A stretch of 64,000 nucleotides of DNA, from positions 3,931,869 to 3,995,868 of the forward strand of contig PCDI01000001.1 in NCBI GenBank assembly GCA_002778195.1. Reading direction: 5' to 3'. Position numbers and translations under genes: made by a program. Below the pieces are notes generated by a model. It did not search any database and was not told the origin of the DNA. It saw only the letters and a program-made list of their open reading frames with translations. This DNA is from Raffaelea ambrosiae (taxonomy: Eukaryota > Ascomycota > Sordariomycetes > Ophiostomatales > Ophiostomataceae). Positions 57,801 through 64,000 of this stretch are shown here, piece by piece (the first letter of the stretch is position 1; each line of letters begins with the position of its first letter).

Positions 57801-58440
57801 CTAGCAAAACGATGAATGCGAAGCCAGACGTGAGGCAGACTCGTTAGAGATGCGGTTTTGACAAAAAAATATCTCAGATTGGTCCGACGGCTGCATAACA
57901 GGATCATCTACAAGCGCATCAGCTACAGGAGCATTCGAGGCAATATTGGCCGATAGTTCATCCACCATCTCCCAAACCGGGTCGCTGGTACTAGCCCAGA
58001 TTGCCTCTTTCCACGTCTTTTCCGCCACCCGGAACTCGTCGAGGCGGGCCGCCCTACATGTCAGAATTTTCTTACGGTTGCCAAATACAGAGGGAGAAGT
58101 TCACCATCGTCTACGCCGTAGATGAATTCAGTCCCGTACACTTGACTCAGTGTCAACACCAGCACCTTTTTACCGGCTTGCAAGGTCGGGTCTCGTGCTC
58201 TGGCTCCTCCTCCCTTGCATCGCGATCGCTGTTATGATCAGCCCCCTTCTGACTTACCGCGGCCACCGCACTTTCCCTCAGGCAGCACAGGGCAGAAGTC
58301 TCGACAAAGAGTTTAATTTCTTCGTCTATATTCAAGTACGGGGTCCGGCATGCCAGGTCGATGACACCGTCATGAAAGATGTTGGCCGTGGCAGCAGCGC
58401 GGTTGACAGAGTAGGGCAGGTGGCGTAGCCCTCCGCTCCC
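57801..58440 (-). pseudogene. Broken coding sequence of unknown family
   Basis: Three protein-like blocks lie in order on the minus strand but in different frames. Block 1 (58,440-58,258) reads LRHLPYSVNRAAATANIF, then HDGVIDLACRTPYLNIDEEI and LFVETSALCCLRESAVAA, and ends at a GTAAGT. Block 2 (about 58,200-58,077) reads AGKKVLVLTLSQVYGTEFIY and GVDDGELLPLYLAT, then meets an in-frame stop. Block 3 (58,053-57,801) reads ARLDEFRVAEKTWKEAIWAS and VWEMVDELSANIASNAP. The 22-bp gap between blocks 2 and 3 is too short for a spliceosomal intron and the phase does not match, so at least one frameshift is needed. No start codon was found upstream of block 1. I do not recognise the family. It could be a gene remnant, a retroposed fragment (a poly(A) lies farther down the same strand), or a real gene with sequencing errors. 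Confidence 0.38.
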
Positions 58441-58776
58441 TCCTTCGCTCCTCCCTTCGCTCCCCCCTTCTGCCCCGTCTGGTGGTAATTTCGGGATTCA
58501 GTACGGCCTGACGAGTCTAAGAGGTAGCCTCATGAAACCCCCTGTTGTTATTGCATTCTCTTTTTGATGCCAACTCGTGCGCATGACCAGACGATGTCAC
58601 GTGGGCACATCATTTATAACACCCCGTATTGGCATGTTACGAGCCCGAGGGATGGTTCTTTCCCAGAGAACTTGTTCTACCTGAAACGCACAATTAATCC
58701 GCTACGTAGCCTACCGCCGTGGAAATCCAAAGGCACCCAAGAACGCTCTAGCCAGTCCTCCTCCTCTTCCGATGAC
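58441..58776. other. Short intergenic region
   Basis: Contains a CT-rich tandem phrase (CTCCCTTCGCTC) at 58,436-58,475, a TCACGTGG E-box near 58,596 and a TTTATAA near 58,613. As the flanking dioxygenase gene ends here, these may be chance matches or promoter parts of the remnant at 57.8-58.4 kb, which reads away from them. Confidence 0.4.
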
Positions 58777-60011
58777 TTAATATGTTGCCGCCAGACGCTG
58801 CACAAGATATGTGCCCGAGTTGACGCCTTCGTACTTCTTCTCCGTCTCGGCGACGTACGTGCCGGGGATGACTTCGATCTGGCTTTTGAAGTTGGGGTTG
58901 CAGAAGTAGCTATTTTTGTTAGTGGACGGAGCGGAAAAGAAAGGGCCACACACCGTCGAATGAGCAACACGTCGTCTCGGGAAAGGTCTTGGGTCTTTAC
59001 GTACGCAATGCTATACCGCGGCGGATACATCCCGTCCGGCCCCGGCTCTTTCCGCGGCGGCTCCACCACCCGGTGCACGGTGCTCTTGATCGTGTCGTTG
59101 CTCCAGCGCGTCAGCAGATCGCCCGCGTTGACGACGATGGTGTCCTCGATGGGCGTGGCGTCGACGAAGCGGCCGCTGGGGCTCTTGACCTGCAGGCCGC
59201 CGGCGGCGTCCTGGAAGAGCAGGGTGATGCTGCCGTAGTCGGTGTGCTCGCCGGCGCGCACCTGCAGCGGGTTCTGGGCGAAGACGTCGGGGGCGACGGG
59301 CGGGTAGTGCAGCAGGCGCAGCGTGTTGTCGCCGACGTCGACAAAGGCATCGAAAAAGGACGCGTCGATGCCCAGGCCGACGGCGATGGCGCGCATGACC
59401 TCCTCGTGGACGGCCTTGCACTGCGCAAAAAACTGGTGCATGGTGTCCTGGAAGCCGGCCAGGCGGGCGGCCTGGGCGGCCGCGTCCGTCTCGGAGGGCC
59501 ACTGGTTGGGGCAGCCCGGCTCGTCCTCGCGGCCGATCTCGAGGCTCTCCTTGATGTCGGGGGCCTCCTCCTTCATCTTGGCCACGTCGGCGGCGTCCAT
59601 GACGTTGGTGACCTTCTCGGCGCCCAGCGCCGAGTAGCCGCGGTTGGCCTCGGGCGTCGTCCACATCAGGGCCTCCTTGGTGGCGAGCGGCAGCGTGAAG
59701 AACCGCGCCGACATGTCAAAGACGTGCTGGCGGGTCGCCGACGTGATGGGCGTGTTCTTGAGGTAGATGAAGCCGGCCGTCTGGAAGCCGTGCAGGATGG
59801 CCTTGGCGGTGTCGAGGCGCTCGTTCGGGTTGCCGTGGAGGAACTTGGACAGGTCGATCAACTGGGGGAGGAGGCGGCGGAGGCGGAGGCATGTTAGTAC
59901 AAGAACAAAACGTCAAGTGCGTCTGGATTTTTGGCATTCTTGACAGGAACGAAAAGGTGAAGAACCCACCGGGATGACGAAACCGTCATTGGAAACGGCA
60001 GCTTTCTCCAT
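58777..60011 (-). CDS. 2-oxoglutarate/Fe(II)-dependent dioxygenase (isopenicillin-N-synthase-like)
   Basis: Three exons, 60011..59970, 59861..59005 and 58909..58777, give 343 aa. The joins are DGFVIP/LIDLSKF and RYSIA/YFCNPNF, with GTGGGT and GTACGT donors and a CTAAC branch before the last exon. The 42-nt first exon supplies the start. The N-terminal DIOX_N domain covers about 10-130 (GFQTAGFIYLKNTPI). The double-stranded beta-helix carries the iron ligands His220 and Asp222 (GEHTDYGSITLLFQD) and His277 (STVHRVVEPP). The 2-oxoglutarate-binding Arg296-x-Ser298 lies in RYSIAYF. It ends GTYLVQRLAATY, a common end for fungal members. The family oxidises small molecules in primary or secondary metabolism, such as flavonoid-, gibberellin- or thymine-type substrates. 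No biosynthetic cluster partners are next to it, so the substrate is unknown. All catalytic residues are present. Confidence 0.94.
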
Positions 60012-61134
60012 GTTGGTGTCGGGGGAGGGGGGCTGAGTACGTGATCAAAGACGAGAAAGATAAAAGGTGTCTAGGAAAAAAGCAATGGACAGGATTGTCG
60101 CAGTGTCTACAGAAATTGGAGAACAAGAGAAGCAGCACACAGAAAGCACACACAGAACGAAAATGGGGGACCACAAAGTGCGTGCGTCCCGTCTCCTTAT
60201 ATGAAGACAGTGTGTGCATCGGCCGTTTCCGAAGGGGATGCCCAGGCCCAGAATGCGTGCACCCGATTAGATCCCGCTGGGCTGGATTATCTACGGGGTG
60301 GGCGGCTAGCAAAACGGCGGCATGGATGGATGACCACGGACGACGAGTCAGACGAGATCGATACCAAGTGCAAGGTCCCCGGACCCTTTTCCCTGATATG
60401 GACATGCCCCCAGTTCTTGGCGCTGGCTAGAAGACATCCACATCGGATCGGGGGGCATCTTTGTAATATCACGGACTCGACGTTTTCGTGGAAACAACGT
60501 ATTCTTGGAAAGAAGCGGTTCTGGAGGTGTTCTCGTTTGACCGAGGCTGAAGGACCGTCCGCGTTTTTTTCTCGGTTGGCGGCCGATAAGCCAGGAGGAG
60601 GAGGCGTCTGCGTTCTTATCTCTTCGCTCGGACTGGAGGGGCATCCAGACAGCGTTGAAGATGGGGGTGGGTTCGCCACACAGTGTTGGGGAGGGGAGGC
60701 GGACGAGCCGACGGAGGGGAGAGGCGTGTGGGGGAGTGGAATGTGCAGAGATCTGTGATACTAATGTCTATTAGTTCGATTAGTAACAGGAAAAGAAGGA
60801 TTTGGTTACACGAAAGACAAGACAAGCCTTATGCTATAGTTGCGATATGTATTCAGGGCCATGACTATTACAGAAACAGACGCATACTAATCTACGCAAA
60901 TGCCATGCAACGAGTGCGAATAGATACTGTTATTATGTAGTCAGTGAACTCACACATAGCACAGAACACATCGTAAGCACAGAACCTACCCCTGCTCAAG
61001 TCGGATCGTAGAAAAGCAAGTGATGGAAACAGGCACAACGATGTATTCTCTGCCCAGTCCTACCTATGCAATAAATGAAACTTTTTTTCTTTTTGTCTTG
61101 CAGCTGCTTTCTCCCCCCCCCCTTTTTTTTTTTT
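60012..61134. other. Intergenic region upstream of the dioxygenase gene
   Basis: Should contain the dioxygenase promoter on the left and the 3' UTR of the HEAT-repeat gene on the right. The stretch 60,750-61,080 is AT-rich. No coding signal was found. Confidence 0.55.
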
Positions 61135-62425
61135 CTACTGCTCCCCCCCTCCAAAATCCATCTTCAGCGCAATCGTCGGCTGCCCGTTGTTCGCAGCCGC
61201 CGCCGCCTTGGACGCCTCCGACTGGCGCCCGGCCTGGATCACGCCCTCCATAAAGGCGCGCTGCGTCTCGTTCAGCCCGGCCACCACGCCCCGGAACGCG
61301 GCCGTGTCCGCCGACGCCAGCTCCAGCAGCCGCCCGCTCATCTCCCGGTAGACGCCCGCGGACTCGTCCTTCTTGTCTCGGCTGCCGAGCTTCTTCGCGT
61401 CGATCTTGTCGAGCTCGCTCGTGGCGCGCGCCAGTAGCGCCGGCACCACCAGCGCCATGGCCACGGGGACGGCCATTTCGCCCTCGCCCTCGCTGCTGGT
61501 GTCGGGGTTGTGGTGGTGGTGGGCCTTGGCCACGACAAACGCGCTTAGCGTCTGCGACACCAGGCTGCGCGCGTGCTCGGGGTCTTCGGGCTCGGTGTCG
61601 GCGATGAAGGCCAGCAGCCGCGGCAGCAGGTAGCGCCCGATCGTGTGGTTGGCCGGCGTCGACTGCGTGTGGAAGAGCAGCGACCGGCAGCAGTTGGCCG
61701 CAATGCGGGCGGTCTACAGGTCAGTCAGCGTCCAGAAAGGGGCCCCGGGCCCGCGGGGACAGGGAAGAAGAGNCCTACCATTCGATCGTTCAAGCAGTCC
61801 AGCAGCTCGTCCATAAACTTGACCACCAACGGGTCCCGCGCCGACAGGTGGTTCGGCCCCGACGTAAACAGCACCGTCATCGCCAGCAAACTGTTCTTGA
61901 CACAGGCCAGCGACGTCGCCGCCTCCCGCTTCTGCGCGTGCAGGTAGATCGACAGGAACCGCCGCAGACACCCGCGCATCTGCGCGTCCGTGGCCTCGCC
62001 GCCGCGGCCACCGCCGCTCGCGCTGCCCGTCACCGTGGCAATGAACCGCTTCAGCGTCGGCAGCGACTGCGGCACCACCACCTCCTGGCACGCCGGCGTC
62101 GCCAGGATCGTGGCAAAGATGTGCACCAGGCACGCATGCAGGTCGGTCCGGATAATCGCCGGGAAGACCTCGGCCGCGTCGACGAGCGCGCCGAGCGCCG
62201 TGTTGACCAGGACCAGGACGGCCTCCTCGGTCATGTGGTACCGGGGTGCGGCCAGAAAAGAAGACGAAGCAGAAGCAACAGGCGTCTGTCCGTCGGCGGC
62301 CAGCGTGGGCAGCAGGCCCGACAAGACCAGAACAATGATCCGCGTCAGCTCAAAGAGCTGTTCAATGTCGTCGGAGAGCTCACCCGACTCGGCCTCGTCG
62401 CTGCCGCCACCGCCACCACCACCAC

Positions 62426-62456
<31 letters not shown>

Positions 62457-64000
62457 TCCACGGCTTTCGCTGCTGCGCACCGCCGCCGGGTGGGCCAGAC
62501 ACAGGGCGCGGGCGATCTCGACAATGACGCCCTGCACATCGAGGCCCTCGGTCAGGACGAGGCGGTCCAGCAGGTCCATGGTCTCGGAGAAGATGGCGTC
62601 GCGGTAGATGGCCTGGCCGGAGACGCTGGGGTGCAGAATCTTCTTCAGCGCCCGCAGGATCTCCAGCGTCTGCCCGGGCGCCGCCAGCGAGTCGGCGTGG
62701 CTCTGGCGGGCGGCCAGCGCCTCGAAGGCGATGCCAAACAGCACGAAAAAGAAGGCCAGGGGCTCGTCGCGGTAGTTGATGTCGGACCCCTTGCCGTTGG
62801 GTTTCCTGGTGTGGCCGTCGACGCTGGGGGCCTCGTCCTCCTCCAGCTTGCCGTCCAGCGCATCAAACACAAACTCGCTGTCCTGCTCGATGAGGCTGGC
62901 AATGGCGTCCACGAGCTTGAGCCATGCGTCCTGGTAGAACGCCAGCAGCGTCTCGCGGTTGAGCGCCGCGTAGATGGTGTCGAGGCTGCCGGACAGCGAG
63001 GGGGGCCCCAGGGTCATGGAGATGTCGGGCTCGAAGCGCAGGCGCGCAAACTCGCGCAGCGACTCGAGCCACAGCGGCGTCAGCCGGCCAATGTGCGGCT
63101 GCAGCACCTCCACCAGGTACCGCTGCTCGAGGCTGGCCACCTGCAGCTCCGCCCAGGCCGCAAACACGGCCATCTTGACCATGACCTGGGCGTTGGCGCT
63201 CAGGCCCTGGAGGTCGCCAATCGTTGCGACCGAGGCGCTGCGCCCGGCGTCGTCGTCGCCGCGGTCCGAGGTGAAGTTCTCCAGCGCGCTCACCAGCGTC
63301 TTCAGAATGCGCCCCATGCGGTCGACGTCCGTGACGATGCCTGTGGCCACAAAGGCCGCGCAGACGTGCACGGCCTCCGAGGCCAGCTCGGGCGACGAGT
63401 CGGCCGCAAAGGCCGGCGTCAGCGCCGAGCTGATCTGGGCCTGGTACTGCTCCAGCAGCATGGCCTCGTCAAAGTCCGGGTCGGGCGTGCGGCCAAACAT
63501 GCGCAGCACGGCGCCGATGATCTTGAGGCCCCAGATGCGCTGCTCCAGCACGCTCGACGTCGACGCCGAAAAGGCCATGCGCACCACATCGCCCACGCGG
63601 TTTTGCAGCGCCGCCTGCGGCGCCGGCATCGCCGAAGCCGGCGTGTTGTCGCCCCCGAGGACCGCGCTGGCCGTCTCCGCCGCGTCCTTGCCGACCAGAA
63701 GGAACAGCTCGTTCAGCAGCGACAGCACAAACGCCGTGATCTGCCACCGCAGCGGCTCCACGTCTGCGCTGCTGGCCCCCGACAGCGCTGCTGCGACAGC
63801 GGTGCTGGTGCCGCCAGCACCGCCACCAGCAGCAGACGCACCGTCTGCGTCGCCAGATGCACCCGTGGCGCCGCCGACTCCTCCTCCTGCTCCTGCTCCT
63901 GCTCCTCCTCCTAGCGCACCAGTGTTGCCGGCTTCGTCCTCGGCCGCTTCTTTTTCCTTGCTCTCCCGCTCGGCGACCGCGCCCAGGCCGGCGACCTCTT
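61135..64000 (-). CDS. laa1: HEAT-repeat protein HEATR5/Laa1-like, C-terminal part (5' end outside window)
   Basis: Two exons are visible: 61713..61135, and one running from 61779 past the window edge at 64,000, together about 932 codons. The donor ATG/GTAGG has an undetermined base just after it (61,773), and the acceptor is CTGTAG. The protein is built of alpha-helical HEAT repeats: EQRIWGLKIIGAVLRMFGR, VMVKMAVFAAWAELQVA, FARLRFEPDISMTLGPP, and LKRFIATVTG followed by FLSIYLHAQKREAATSLACV. These alternate with low-complexity inserts: a Gly/Ala/Ser run near the window edge, and a glycine tract of about 18 residues (62,400-62,460) before an acidic SDEAESGELSDD. It ends TIALKMDFGGGEQ. Layout and C-terminal sequence fit fungal Laa1, the homologue of HEATR5/p200, which binds AP-1 and helps place it at the trans-Golgi network and endosomes. 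The family call rests on overall resemblance. Confidence 0.85.
61773..61773. other. Single undetermined base at an intron donor
   Basis: One N, six bases into the intron of the HEAT-repeat gene (GTAGGN). It does not affect the coding sequence. Confidence 0.95.
62400..62460. repeat. Coding (GCC)n repeat
   Basis: CCG/CCA-type triplets encode a polyglycine tract in the HEAT-repeat protein on the minus strand. Confidence 0.9.

Noticed and set aside
58564..59238. + strand frame starting near an E-box and TATA-like element
   Set aside because: It runs antisense through the last two dioxygenase exons and the intron and has no features of its own.
61848..63914. 688-codon + strand frame over the HEAT-repeat gene
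   Set aside because: Arg/Ala/Gln-rich mirror of the minus-strand exon, which carries the HEAT helices.

Overview
The window is nuclear DNA of a filamentous ascomycete, most likely a Sordariomycete. The evidence is short spliceosomal introns with GTAAGT-type donors and CTAAC branch sites, GC-rich codon use, long Ala/Ser/Gln/Asn/Gly tracts inside proteins, and an alpha-factor-type pheromone precursor with C-x6-C decapeptides. I cannot name the species. The long intergenic regions and low-complexity protein inserts would fit, for example, Ophiostomatales, but that is a guess.

Layout. 1-12,031 has no convincing gene. It is pyrimidine-rich with microsatellites, 11-bp-period minisatellites and many copies of a TACATAGTA motif. 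12,032-15,058 (+) encodes an unnamed 1008-aa low-complexity protein. 15,963-19,067 (-) is a type II membrane dipeptidyl aminopeptidase (S9B). 20,202-25,663 (-) is clathrin heavy chain (4 exons). 27,296-28,156 (+) is a DUF1640/FMP32-like inner mitochondrial membrane coiled-coil protein. 29,128-29,925 (-) is the peptide pheromone precursor. 32,109-33,536 (-) is a SET-domain methyltransferase. A tRNA-like 3' half lies near 34,110-34,190. 35,933-37,191 (+) is a VPS62-type secreted or vacuolar protein. 38,315-40,183 (-) is a sugar transporter whose 3' flank abuts a run of Ns. 40.2-47.4 kb is gene-poor with an AT-rich island. 47,417-50,170 (-) is a Gln/Asn/Ser-rich probable nuclear protein. 53,711-56,722 (-) is a kelch-BTB protein of LZTR1/Ral2 type. 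57.8-58.4 kb (-) holds a broken coding remnant. 58,777-60,011 (-) is a 2-oxoglutarate/Fe(II) dioxygenase. 61,135-64,000 (-) is the C-terminal part of a HEATR5/Laa1-type HEAT-repeat protein that runs off the edge.

Functional links. Clathrin heavy chain and the Laa1-like protein both act in trans-Golgi/endosome AP-1 traffic. In yeast this traffic retains the Kex2 and Ste13 proteases that mature alpha-factor. The window also holds an S9B (Ste13/Dap2-type) protease and the pheromone precursor itself. The genes are tens of kb apart, so this is a thematic rather than operon-like association. Exon boundaries were set by hand from splice consensus and family conservation, and all coding sums stay in frame.
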